The position numbers and the translations under genes were made by a program. The notes under the pieces are model-generated. The model worked only from the letters and a program-made list of their open reading frames with translations, did no database searches and had not been told where the DNA came from. Shown here piece after piece: positions 40,812 through 55,000 of a stretch of DNA of 64,000 nucleotides. This DNA comes from Hemileia vastatrix (Eukaryota; Basidiomycota; Pucciniomycetes; Pucciniales; Zaghouaniaceae), in assembly GCA_030280995.1 (NCBI GenBank), contig JASXTE010000052.1, forward strand, positions 1 to 64,000, written 5' to 3'. Numbering within the stretch: the first letter of the stretch is position 1; every line of letters begins with the position of its first letter.

Positions 40812-42980
40812 GTAAGTTCTATACTATTATTATCATTATCATTATCATCATCATCTTGTCAATTTTTTTTTCTTTCCTACAACGATAGATATATATTTTT
40901 ATTGATAACAATTTTTCATTATGATAGAAAGAAAGATTAAAATAAAACCACAAATTGATATTATCAATCTACTTAGTGTGAGAATAAAATACTATACAAT
41001 TTGTAAAGAGAGAGAGAAAGTGATCATTATTAGGGTTTAGAACTTTAGAACAGAAGTAGAACAAACAAATTGCTTTGTCACTTTTGACTTGTCTTTTCAA
41101 CCTTTTCAACTGCAGTCCATCAAATGACATTGTCATTCGTTTTGCCCTGATTACAGGGTGGACATTGAAAAATGGGAATCACTTTATCTTGTTCATTGAA
41201 CCATTGAATTACAGTCAAGTGGTATTTTTTTCTTTTATGTGTTTCCTTCATTCAGTATAATGGTCAAGTGGTCAGTTTGTATAGTTGTTAAAAAAAAAAG
41301 TTCTTCTTTTATGTCAATGATGTAGTTCTGAAGGATGTTCTTTCAACTAAAATGCAACTCTATGTATATTACAAATGTTCACCTTGAACTGGTAAGAACA
41401 ATTTTCACATCGATTGACAAATTAAATTATCATTTGTTGTTACAAAGTAAAAGCATTTCTTTTGTAACAACCATTTGATACATTAATACACACAAACACA
41501 TGCAAACTGTACATTTTGTCCTCTCTTCAACTTGTATATGTTCATCATCTTCATCTTCATCTTCATCTTCACCAGTTCGTCCTTTATCGTGTCCATTTTG
41601 TTATTCCCTAGGAAAAGTGTTCACTTACGCCCTGTTTGAATTTTATACACTTGCATGTCAGTCACTTTGACATAAAAGATTGACCAAGTGAGAAAGTTCA
41701 CAGGCACTTTTAACACTGAACAATTTAACAGTGAAATACAACAACAACATAAACTGAAAACCTAAAGTAGATACATTGAAAAAGTCACACAATTTTATTC
41801 TTCCTGGCTGGACAATTCTTTTTACTTTACAACACAGTACAAGAAGAAGAACAGTTGAAGAGGTTGCACAATTCTCGTAGGTATTGCAATGTAAAAGAGA
41901 AAAGAGAGTCCAACAACAACAACAACAACAAAAACAGAATAGAGAATAGAACAGAACAAGAGGACACATACAATATAACACGAATCTTTTCATTGACTGG
42001 TTACATTGGTGCAAATGTTTTGCATTTCATGTGCTACAAAAAGTAAGAAGAGGAAGAAAATGATGAAGAGGATGAACAAAAAGAAAAAAAGGCAAAAGTG
42101 TCCAGCATCATTCTTGTCCAAAATTTTTTCAGCATGAATCTTTCATCTGCCCATCTCACTTGATTCCCACTTGCAACATTTCTTCTTCTTCTTCTTTTTT
42201 TCTTTTTTTTGTGTGTCCCTTTATACTTGCAGTGACTTTTTTTTCGTTTATTTCGAATGATGTTGATTGTCCTTTCTTTCACTCACTCACTCACTCACTC
42301 AGTCAGTCACTCGGTGAAAGAAATCCTTTTTTGTATGCAAAACATCAAAGTACATTTTTAGGTTACAATGCACAATACTTTACAAGTGAATCACTATACT
42401 GTTCAAGAAACATTGTTGGTGGTAGTGGGTGGTTCATATGATGGTCGAATGTGTGTGTTCTCAAATTCGACACTTCTTCACTTTCTCACTTTACACAGTA
42501 CATTTTGTTGGAAAGAAAGAAAAAAATTTCCTTACTTTTGTCATCGTTAGAACAAGTCATCCAAAGAGTAAAGTATAAGAAAGAACAAGTCATCGAGTAA
42601 CAAAGTTGTTGACATGGAAGAAGGAAAAGAATAATGACCAAAGTGACAATCAGTAGTTTCAAACTACAACATAGAACATTTGTCTTTGACTTATTTATAC
42701 TTTTTTTTTTCGTTGTTGTTGTTGTTCATGTTTATTTTTGACGTTGAATTTTCGTTGTTGTTGTTGTTACAAAACATTTCGTCATATCAAAAGTGTAAAC
42801 AAGTGTGTACACAGTATACACATTGTTATCTTGACCAAATGACCAAAGAATATTGCAAATAACCAAGTTTATTGGAAATTTTTTTTATCAAAGTGTATTT
42901 TTATTATGAAATTTTTTTTTGTGTTATCATGAAAATGTCAAAACAGGCAGAGACAGAAGTTTAGAGTGATGTTATTGAAT

Positions 42981-43064
<84 letters not shown>

Positions 43065-46000
43065 AGTGTTGAAGAAGATGTCATTGTAAAATGAAAAAAT
43101 GGAATTTACAATCAAGTTGACTCATTTTATTTTTATTTCGGTATATTTGATATGTTTCTTTCATCCAAACAACACACATAACAACTGGTCAGACACAGAT
43201 GTTCAGTTGAAAGAGAGAACAATAAACAAAGGCGAAGAACAAAGGAGAAGAGGTGAAAGTGAAAGAAATTAAAAGCGTTCTAAGAGTACAAGAGACAATG
43301 ATAAAGAGAGAAAAAAGAAAAGAAAAGTATTGGATATCACTTTGGAAGATGATCTTTTCCATTTGTCTGGTGAAGAAGGGGGGGGAAAAGAAAGAAAGAA
43401 AATTTGAAGGCATGAGAATGGATGAATCATTCTGCCCTCGAGTAGAGTAAGAATCGTATATAAGAGGCAGACAAGGAGAAAAGTAGTAATGAATAGCATC
43501 CGCATCACCAGACAAAGGCAAAGTGAATTTGAACACAGAGAGAAAGAGAGAGAGAATGAGAACATCCTTTACTGTGTATTGAGAAGCAAAAGGAAACTCG
43601 ACAATCAATCCATTGACAGAAGCAAACAATATGTGTACGTTTAAATCCTCGTAAGGAGATTTGCTTGTGATTTACCCTTTTTCCATTTATCCAACATGGT
43701 TAAGAATGTTCTTTTACTTTACTTCTCTTCTTCTTCTTTCTCGATAACATTTCCTTTTGTCTTTTCATCCAACTTTTTTGTTCGTTCTTTCATCAAAACA
43801 ACTGTGACCAAGTTAACAGATATTTTTGTTCTTTTCTTCTTCTCTTTGACTACTTTTTCATTTTTCTCTCAGTCTGTCAAAATGAGCCAATGAACTTGAT
43901 GAACTGATAAAATGATGAACCAACCATTTGGTTGTTGAGGAAGATCCAGATGGTTACTCTTATTTTTTTTTGTTCTTCCTTCATCTTCAACTTGATTCAT
44001 TTTTCTTCCTTTACTTGTCCAATCAAATTTTACTTCTATATGTGTATCTGAGTGCAGGGTAAATATTGTCTTTGGTTAAGTTGATCAATTGACTTTTTTT
44101 TTCTTCTCTTCACTTAACCCTTTAGGTTTATTGTGTCACCTCTTGAATGTTAGGACAATTGTATTGTCACCAAAATGTCTATATTTGCTTCTGGTTGAAT
44201 GAAAAATTTGTTAAATTATTTCTTTCTTTCTTTTATGATAAATTAAATTTTCACCAAATAAATATAACATTGTGAGTAATTTGTAAGTAAAGTAAAAAGT
44301 TCTAAGTTCTTGTTCATGACAATTCACATGTAAACTGATGTGACTTGTGATTCATCAAGTTCAATTGAAGCAAAGCAAAATAAGATGAGTAAGATCATCT
44401 CACAATGTTAATCAAATAAAAATTCTTATATTAGATGATTGTATGTCGAGTATGGTTCTATGGTTCTATGTATGTGTGTGTGTGTGATTGTAGCAGAGTA
44501 AACAAGATGCAAGAGAGTGTTGATCATTTTATGTGTGGAAAAACACTTGACGTGGTTTATTTATACTGTTCATATGAAATGTTGGACAATTTTTGTTTCT
44601 TACTTTTCGTTGTTGTTGTCAAATGTCTTAAGGAAAGGCGAACATTTATCTAAGCGACACATTTACAATTTAAGCGATGTGTATTCACCATGTGTATTAA
44701 ACTTTTGGTACACACAAAAACGCAAAAGTATAAGCAATGAAGTAAACAATGTATCGTGTATAGAGTAAAATGATCATGATTGTCACTTTAATACATTTTT
44801 AAGTCAATGTAGTCAATATAATAAAGTGAACAGCATCACTCGACGTCACAATTTCAGGTTTCATTGTTTCCAATGTAGAAGAAAGTAAAAGTGAAAAAGA
44901 GAGAGAGAGAGAGAGACTAGAGATAAGTCAATGTATAATACTCGGTTGAACTTGTTGTTCTCCCAAAGTGTGAATGTCACTTTGTCCAAAGTTGTTTATC
45001 TCGAGGCGATCGTACTTATTTCTGGAGAGAAGAGAGAGAGAGAAAGTAGATGTTTCATGTCTCATGTTTTATTCTACGCGATGGAATGTGTCTGTCACTC
45101 GACGGGCATCAACTACCAGCCACTAGGCAACAAAAGAGTAAACTTCTCGAAAGACCAACAGAGAGTAAAAGACTAAAAGAGTACAACCAACTCATGGAGT
45201 GAACAGTTCGACATACACACATACACATACAACGAGTCAATTGATTCACAAGGCAATGTCGATCTATTATAATACGTTCCTTCATGTGTCCTTGTACATT
45301 GTAAATGAGCATATGACATACAGGATTGTTTTCCTTGTCTTTTCTTTTAACCTGTTCGATGTAACCAGCATCACACACACACACAAAAACTTCGTATAAG
45401 ATGGAAAGAACGAGAGAGAGACAATTTAGCCAACAACAATTGAGTTAAGCGATATCGGTGTGATTTTTTTGTTGTTGGTTGTCACTTCCTTTTTCAGCCA
45501 AATGCCTTTGTGACAAGTCTTGTTCATTGATGTCGCCTGTCGAATTGCCGAATGAATGAAGAAATCAGCTGTTGTCTTTTGTCTCTTTAGAACTTTTCAA
45601 TTTAAAAGAATATTCACCTGCCTTTCACTTGAACTGAGTAGAATATTTTTCTTTTCTATTTTTTCTACCCTTTCATCACTTTCACTGTGTGTGTGAATAT
45701 ATGTCTGTGTATGTGTATGCACAAGTGAATTTATTTCTTTTCTTGATGAAAAGTCTTTCTCTCTTTCAAAGTCTATTTTACTTGTTCTGACTTTTATTAT
45801 TCCTCCTCACTGATGCCTATTGCCTTTATTTTTCCAATTTTCTTCCTTTTAACTCACTCACTTATTCTTCTATTCATTTTTCCTCTCTTTAGTTTTCGCT
45901 ATGATCGACTTTTCACTATTATTCTACTTATTTGTTTGTTCACCAACTACTTCTACTACTACTACCAACACTTATACCAACTACTAACATTGACTGACTA

Positions 46001-48421
46001 AACCTAAATTGTTCAAGTTCTTACACTTGAAGTTTTTCTTCCTTCTTTCTTTTGTCCTTGTATTGAAGTGAGTAAGTTGAGTATCGTAAAACTTATTCTA
46101 CTTCAACTCTTTACTTCTCCTGCAGAGAATGAAAATCTAGTCAGTTGAATGCTTTTGTTTCACACACACACACACACAGACAGACAGACACAGAGAGAGT
46201 TGAAAAGCGATTTCACGAATACACACAAATACACACACAAAGTTCTAGTAGTTCTAGAACTACTGTCTTTTTTACTTTTGTACTTTGTGAATTTTTTCTT
46301 TCAGTTTGACGTATGAAAGTCACAGGAAACCAGATTGAATAGAAACTTTACTTACTTTACAGTTAACAGACAAAGTAGAACAGAAGAGAACAGAACATAG
46401 AGAGACTTAGAAACTCACGTACTAAACTTTTGAACTTACTGTACGAGAAAGAAAGAAAGAAAGAAAGAGAAAAAAAGTTGTTCAATCTTTTCAGTTAATC
46501 TTTCAAAGGAAGAAAAAAGAAAAAGTTCTTCTTCTCTTCAAGGTATTCTATTTATCGATGTAGTGAAGAACTTTTGAAATTCAAATGTACCAACTAACAG
46601 TAAAGTCACACACACACAGATAGATTCAAGTAAACATAGAGACTTGAAATTGATTTGTGTCAATTGACTTTACCTTTAAAATACTCAACTGTGTAAATAA
46701 TGTTTATAATTACTAATTTGAATATGACATATAATTAATGAAGTGAAAATATTTCTTCATCAATATATTACAGGTTGATTATAAATGGTCCAGGACAACA
46801 ATATCAACGGTAACGTTAAATGTCATCTGTAAGTATACAAATAAATAATAAATTAGCATATAAACTTTGATAAGAAAGAAAGAAAGAAAGAAATATTCAA
46901 GATCAAATATATTATCCTAATGATGACACGAAAATATTTTTGTTCATCGTCACCTGTCACAACGAATTACCTCAGCGATCAAGTTGAGGGCTGTTAAAGT
47001 GATATTTGATGATTAAATGCTATTTTCTTGTGTATGAGCTTGTGTGTCGTAACAATCGCATAAATCAGAATGAAAGTATTCGTCTTCATCTCTCAGTATG
47101 TGTCAAGAACTGGTAGTAACAGTAGTAACAGTAACACTAGCTAGTTCTAGTTCTAGTTCTAGAACACTTCTAGTAGAAGTAGCATGTGGAGATACATGAG
47201 AGAACATACACATACACACTGTATACATCTGAATTCCGGACAATCACTTCTTTTTCCTTTCTGCATCTTTCTTCTTTCTTTTTGGCTTTTTTTCTTCTCT
47301 TCATTTCTTTCATCCAATCCTTGTCACTTTGTCAGTATAACTTTTATATGTGTGGATTGCTTTTCCTTTGAACAATTTCTTGTCGATCGGCCACGGGGTG
47401 GGTTCTTGATTCAACCAAAATAAAAAAAAAGAAAGAAAGGAAGAAGAAAAAATTGGCAAATTGTCACCTCGTCGTGTCGACAATTCAATTGAATTTTTCT
47501 ATGCAACTACAATCTTATTGGTAGAAAGGTCTTTCCCTCTTTCCCTCTTTCTCACTGTATTTTCCCTCTTTTGAGTCATTTAATCATTTTGTCACTTGAT
47601 GCTTCTTATTGCATCCTCTTTCATCCTCAATGTACTTGACTTTTCGGGTTCCTTTTCGTCAATTGATTTGCTCAAAGTGAGAAAGTGCAAAAGTGCTAGA
47701 GAGTGGCCAAGAGAACAAGTAGAGTAAGAGAACAAGTACAGTAAGTAAGTAAGTAAAGTAAGTAAGCAAGTGAAAGAATGAAAGAGTAAAGAGAGACTAT
47801 TCAAGTGAATGGCAATACCATCTTCATCCTCATCATTCAAACTGACTTTGTCATTGTTTTTCTCTTTTCCTTTTATTTATTTCTTTGTCTTTTTCCTTTG
47901 TCTCCATCTTCATCTTCTTCTTCTTCTTCTTCTTCTTCTTCTTTAGCTCCTCCACGTGATGTTTTCATCGTCGATGCTTATACCAATCGAAGAATCAGCA
48001 GTATATCTGGTTCTTATTCTAACATAACACTCAAGTGCATTGCAATCGAAGGTATGTAAATTAACAATGTCACCTTGCGTGATTATTTATCTTGAATTTT
48101 CGTCTTCAATTATCAATGAACAAAACAAGTATCCTCAATGTTCTAACAACAAAAGAACAACAACAACTCTAAGTGTTCATTAACTTTGTCTTTTATCTTC
48201 TTCTCATTGGACATGTTTGTTTGTTTGTTTGTTTCTTCTTCCTCTCATTTTCTCCTTTGTATTGTCCACTGTGTGTCAAATGAGAGTCACTCTCTAGCCA
48301 ACTGTTAGTTAACTTGTTTGTGTGTATTTTTTTCCTTCTTCTTTCTCTTTATTGGTCTCTGTGTTTTTTTTGTGTCTGGATGGTTCATTCATTTCATCTA
48401 TCAACGGGTCAAATGGTCAAT

Positions 48422-48455
<34 letters not shown>

Positions 48456-51400
48456 CCAACCAACCTTTGACAACGGGGCAAACTGTAATTTACCTCTTAA
48501 CTTAACTTACGTCATCTTCTAACATACATAAAATTCATTTAATGATTCATGACTTGACTGACACTTAATAAACAACAACTTGACATAACATACTGGATTT
48601 CATCGGGTGATTTGCGATCTTCCTTCTGGTCAATCAACTGTATGAACTGTATGCAACTTTTACTCTCTTTCTAACTAATATGACATAACATACCACCTTG
48701 AACAACAACAACAACATCAACATCAACAACATGGTCACTTTCAATCTCATATCTGATGGATAACACGAATGAACATTTGATCCATTGATGGAAAAATTGT
48801 CTGACTCATTTTATTCAATTACCACAAACATACTAAAACTAACGTGTATATATATTTATATGTATCTTATGGATAAATCAAAATTGACATGAACGAAAAA
48901 AAAACACACACAGGTAAACCATCACCAGCATTAATTTGGTATTTTAATAATGAAGAAATTGATAATACCTATTACATCAATTCAACAACTGGTTCAACAG
49001 AAAATCAATTAAGAATAACACCAACATTTTTAATAGAAAAAAGTAAAATCTATTCATCATCATCATTAGAAAATAATCGTAATTCCGATCCTACATTTAC
49101 ATGTCAAGCTAAATTAGATCAAAGTTTATTCTCATCATCATCATCATTAGAATCATCATCTTCAAATTTTCATTTAACATCAAGTCGTGTCCGTTTTGAA
49201 CCATTTTGTAAGTATATTAATGTTTTTGTCAATGATTTTGTCCTGTTAAATAATTGAATAATACTTCAATTGGTTAATTTACTAATTGAAGTAAAATTAT
49301 CAGTTGAGTTAAAGATTCAGGTGAATTACTTTAACGTTAATTCAATGTACATTTTATGAGTTTGGTTACAAATTACCATTTATCAGAAAGAGAAAGAGAT
49401 TGTAGAGGAGTGTTTAATTGCATTTACTGTGTCAGTTGATTAGTTTATTTCTTGATTCTTTCGTTTATTCGTTTCTTCATTGGACTGTTTTTTTCTTCTC
49501 TTCCATTTGCAGTTCCGCCAGCATCTGTATCTCTGACTTTTCCGCCTTCAAGAGATTCACTTGCATCAACTACTAAAGGATCAGCGAACTCACAAGCTAC
49601 CACCAACGGATCTGGTCTTTCTTCTTCTTCTTCTTCTTCTTCTTCTTCTTCTTCTTCTTCTTCTTCTTCTTCTACATCTTCATTCATTCCATCCACTTCT
49701 TCATCCTTCTCATCCTCCTCATCTTCATCATCATCTTTTTCTCCCGTTAGTAAATACCTTCGTGCAGATCGTAAAGTGGACGTACTCTGTCAATCCAATG
49801 GTTCTAAACCTCCTGCTGTGATTACCTGGACGCTCAATGGAAAAGAACTCAAAGAAGTCAAGTAAGGTCAAACACATAAACACATACACAGACAATTGTT
49901 CTATTTTTATCAACTTGTTGACAAATCAGTATTTTCATACTTTTTCAAAGTTCTAACAATTGTCAAACTGTTCTTAAAACTACTCTGTTGTTTGTTCTAT
50001 TCTAATACTTTTACTTCTCATTGGTAAGACAAGTTCAATTAATACTTGAGCTATTTTACGGAACCTTTTTATCCCTCATTTCACAAATTACTTTACTCAT
50101 CTCAACTAATTTTACTCTTGGCTTATCATTTTCTTATTCCTTTTGTCTTTCGTTTCTTTTTCTTTCCTTTCTTTTTTTTACTCTACTGCACATGATCATC
50201 ATACATAATGTATTATGCGTGCTTATTACTTTGCTTTTGACTTTGCGGGTCACTTTTTTTCTTTCATCAACATTCCACCTCTTGTTAATATATTTTCATT
50301 GTGTATATATTCGGGTTCAACCTTTTTTTTTGCTTCTGGGTCAATTGTCCTATTCATTTAATCCAATTATGTTCAATAGAGTAAATTTATCTATTGTCAA
50401 ATTCATTCTATTATCAAATACTTCTTCTTCTTTCCCTTTAACAGGTCAAATGTATCATCCGATGGTCAAGTGACAACTTCTATGTTGACCTTCTCACCAT
50501 CAATTGTTGATCATGGATCAATATTGACTTGTTCATCGCGTAATACTCGAATTAAAAATTCATCATTAACTTTACAAGATTCTATTGTATTAAATGTAGC
50601 AAGTAAGTTTTTCATCTTTACAACAATTTTCACCTTAATATATAAGATTGATTATTGTGTAGATGAATTTTAACTTGTAAAAATGATTATGATTGATGAT
50701 CAATGACTAAGATGTTTATTCTTTTTTATATATTTTTTAAACTTGTTACAATTGAAAAAAAAAACAACGAAAATGGAAAAATTTTTAGCGGCTCCACGTG
50801 ATGTGTACATTGTTGATGGTAATTCTGGTCTTCGAATGAATTCTATTTCTGGTTCAATTGAAGAAAAGTCTAACTTAACCCTCAAGTGCATCGCTTCAGA
50901 TGGTGAGTCAACAGACATACAATTTTATTTCTTCTTCTTCTCATAAGACATCGACATAGACATAGAAAGAAAGGGAGAGAGAGAGAGTAAAGTTGGACGA
51001 AAGAAAGAAAAATAGAAGTAAAGTGCTGAGGAGAATTTTTTTCTTCTTCTTCTTCTTCCTTCCTTTTTCGTACTTTTTCGTTTTGTTCATCTTGTGCATA
51101 CCCTTGTATTCCCTAAGGGGATGAAGATGATAAGACAATTCAAAACTATCTACTCGGGCAGTTGAGTCTTCTCTCTTTCTTCCAACATCTTTCTTATAGT
51201 TCAATGTGCACTGTTACCTATTTTGTGTGTGCAAGTGAGATGCTTCTCTTGCCCATTATCCATTATCATTCTTGTGGCCAGTCAGTTGGTTTGTACAGAG
51301 TAATAGTAGATGCTCGTGGTCATGAGGTAACTCGTTCTTTCCTCATTCTATTCTTTCTTTCTTCTTCTTCTATGACTATTCTACTAGTTCTTTCACATAG

Positions 51401-52020
51401 ATTTTCTTTCTCTTCTTTCTTTTGCCTTGTCTTTACAATTCTTGTACACTGTCCTCTCTTCTTCTTCTTGTATGTTCTTTTTCATCTCCATTTGACCTTA
51501 CACAGAAATTACTTTTATTCTTTCTTTTTCACCATACTTAACCAACTGGTAAGAATAAAAGTGTAAAAGTAAAGTGCGAGTCGATCATTGCTTCTTCTTC
51601 TTCTAACTTTGACCATTACTTAGGTTCATCTGTGCAAATCACGTTTTTATTTCACTCTTGAGTTCTAACACCGACATCAATGGTATATATATATATACTT
51701 TTCTTCTTCTTTTTTTTCTTTTTCTTTTTCTTACTTTTGTATCCTTGTACTTTTTTTCCTCTTTCTTTCTCTCTCTTTTATCCAACTTGTACTACATTTA
51801 AAGGAATAGTAATTCTTTCATTTCTACTTTGTACAGTGTAAGACAGATTGGTTAGCTGAGAGATTTGCTTGACTCATTACGCTGATGCAACCAAGTTAGA
51901 GAAATGAAACTTTTTTTCCTCTTTTTCTCTTCCTATTTTTTCATGCAGCATGTAACTGAGTCGTCAATCGTCGTCACTGGTAAATTCACCAAATGAGTCA
52001 AAGACATAGAAACAGAGAGT

Positions 52021-52055
<35 letters not shown>

Positions 52056-55000
52056 CAGAGTAGAATGATAGGAATGCGGATGTTTCGAATGTTGCAAGTT
52101 CTATCATTCTTTTTCTCTCTTTACACTCAAGTCAACTGATACCGAAAGAAGAAAAAAAGCTTTTATTTTTTCTTTTACTAGTACAACAGATGCTTTTTCT
52201 CTCTATTCTTCCTTCTACATATTATTTGTATCGACACAAATTGATCCTCTTACCGAGAATAATGCTATTGTAGTAACTCATTTGCCGGTGAATCCATTGT
52301 TATCCATTGATCATATTTATTACTTTGAAACCTGGGCAACGAGGATAAATTGTCTCTTTCTTTACAATCAAGACTATTCAATTGTTTACTTCTTTGCAAG
52401 TTATTTTGATTTTCCTTTATCCTCTTTACTTCTATTCATTTCAATGATATTTTCAATAATTCAATGAACACAATGAATTTTCTAATAGACTCATTCAAAT
52501 AAGTATATTAATATTGTGTTGATATTTTTTCCTTCTTGTGAATATTTCATCATCATCATCATCATCATCATCTTTATCACTCTGTTGGTCATATAATGCT
52601 TTTGGATGATGTTGGTTTCACGTGTCAATTGTATCCTCTGGCCATGTCAACTCAATTGCAATGACATTGTGACTCGTGGTCATAATATTTTCTCTCTTCT
52701 TGACCCTTGGACAACTCACTATTTGTTCATACATAAACATTGTCAACTATAACTATAACTGAACCTGAAACACATTATTGTCTTTGCTTGGACAACTCGA
52801 TGAACACATTTCAACTCATACACAAACTGTGATTTGGTGTTACTTTCATTATTATCATTGATACTGTAACTTATCCAACTGCATCAACAACTTATTTCTT
52901 TCATGTCATTTCTCACTTTCATTCATTTCTGGTCCACTCATCTTTTTCTCTTTTTTTCCTAACTTATTCACTGACACTGTAATCATCTTCACCATCATCA
53001 TCATCATCATCATCATCATAATCTTGAACTATCCATTAATTCATACAGCTAAACCGTATCCTTCAGTAATTTGGTTCATTGAAGATGAAAAAATCGATGA
53101 TACATTTACAGTTAACCATACAACTGGTGATACAATCAACGAATTAACTATTTCACCTGCCATTTTATCACAAAAGTTATTACTTCAATTTAATGAATTA
53201 CAAGAAAAGCATTCTATTAATTATTTCAACAATCAACAACAACAACAACAACATCAACAATTACAATTACATTCATCTAATAAACATCAAGTTGATTTAC
53301 AGCAACAAAAGCAAATGATGAATAAAAAAATTCGTAATGGATTAAATGAAGGTGATACTTTTATCAATAGTGAATCAACACCATCTTTAGAAATTACATG
53401 TCAAGTATTCTTAGATGGTTCTTTGTTTCCAACTATTGGACCTATTTCATCGTCACTTCGATTCGATACAAATTGTAAGTGATGTTATTCTATTTTAATT
53501 CTCATCTGTTTCTTTTTTTTCTTTTACTCAATTCAACGATTCACTCACTTTACCGTGTAATCAAAGTTGCATTTTCTTCTTTTCGTTTTTTTTGCCAACT
53601 TAATCTGTCTTTAACATTTTCTTCTTTTTTTTATATTCTTAATGAAAATCGATTTTGTTCTTTTTCTTTCACCTTTATTTTTACCTCATGATGAGTATTT
53701 GATTGCATAACTTCGTCATGTATAGTAAAATACATTTAACTGATAATTGTTAATTGTTATTATAAACAGATCCACCATCATTTGTGTCAATAAATTTTGT
53801 CAATCGTGATGGAAGTCATTTAGCTGGTCCTCCTGTGACATCGATGATATCTAAGAGTGGTCTTGATTTACCAACTGTTTCGCTTGGGGGAGACAAAAAA
53901 GTCGAAGCCATTTGTCAAAGTAAAGGTTCTAAGCCACCTGCTGTGATTTCATGGACACTCAATGGTAAAGAACTTAAGGATGCAAAGTGAGTATTGAGAA
54001 AAAGAAGAAGAACTTACACAACAACAGTAACATCAACGATTTACCAAGTTAACCAAGTTGGATATTTTTATCTTTTTGTCTTTGTGTTCTTTTTACTTTT
54101 ACACAGTACATAAAGGTCAACCTGTAACTTTATGTGTACTTTTTCATCCTCATTGTACTTTGACAGTAGTTGCAACCTCTTTGCTAACAAAAGTAACAAG
54201 TCAGTGTCACATTTTTCTTTTTTCCAAGAAGAAGGAAAAAAAATTATTGCCATAGAAAAAGGTCAAGAATGTTCTTCTTCATCATCATCATCTTTGATTC
54301 AGTTTTTTTTCTTTCCCTTTCACTTTACTTCATCAATAATTCGTTGAGTTCTTTTGTATTATGTCTAGAACTTTATTTCACTCATTCTTTTGTTCTCTCT
54401 TTTTGTGTCTGTGTGACCTTTGTTCTTTGTATCTTCAAGATGATTTTTATTCTTTCATCTTTTCAAAGAGAGAAAACCTTTGTCATTTCAGTGAGGAAAA
54501 ATAATCCAGTAAAATTGGTCAGTTATTTTTTTTTCTCTTACACAGTTCTCATTCTGTTCTATTCTTGTATTATATTCTTTTCTTCTATTGTCAATGAGAT
54601 GATGATCTTTTACTTCATCTTAAATGACCCTTTATTTTTACCTTGATATCTTCATGTCTTTTACTTTGTTTCGATATTTTATTCTTCGTGTTCTGAAGAA
54701 TACTTCTTTTCTCCTTAATACCTCCAAGGTATCATGGTCAATTGCACACAATCGTTAGATCACTCATTGACCACTGGTCAGTTGTTACCCTTAACTTGTA
54801 ATACTACTATACTATTCTGTACTATACTGTTCTTAAGGTTCTTTTTATCAAAGTACTTTTATTCTTTTTCTTCCTCAACTCAAGTGTCAAGTATGAAAGT
54901 ATATTTTATCTTGCGAACATTTCATGTGTGTGAATGTTCACTTTATGTTTTTTCCATTTCATCAAGTCACCTTTATGTTGTCCTGTTCAATTATTTATTC

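Larger units (their letters stand above)
40812..46773 (+). other. Intron 1 of the Sidestep-like gene
   Basis: This 5,962-nt intron separates Ig1 from the micro-exon. It holds a (GA)39 array, pyrimidine-rich stretches, a (CTTCAT)n-like run near 41546 and an 18-bp perfect palindrome at 46247-46264. I saw no further Ig-coding segment in it. Open frames inside it have repeat-derived composition. Confidence 0.7.

Noticed and set aside
40812..40940. Continuation of the exon 1 frame past 40811
   Set aside because: A good donor (G|GTAAGT) follows the second Ig1 Cys, the extension is repeat-derived, and the micro-exon at 46774 supplies the expected Ig1 strand.
49445..49696. Minus-strand poly-Glu open frame
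   Set aside because: It is the antisense of the (TTC)n poly-Ser segment of exon 5, which is supported by Ig3 homology on the plus strand.
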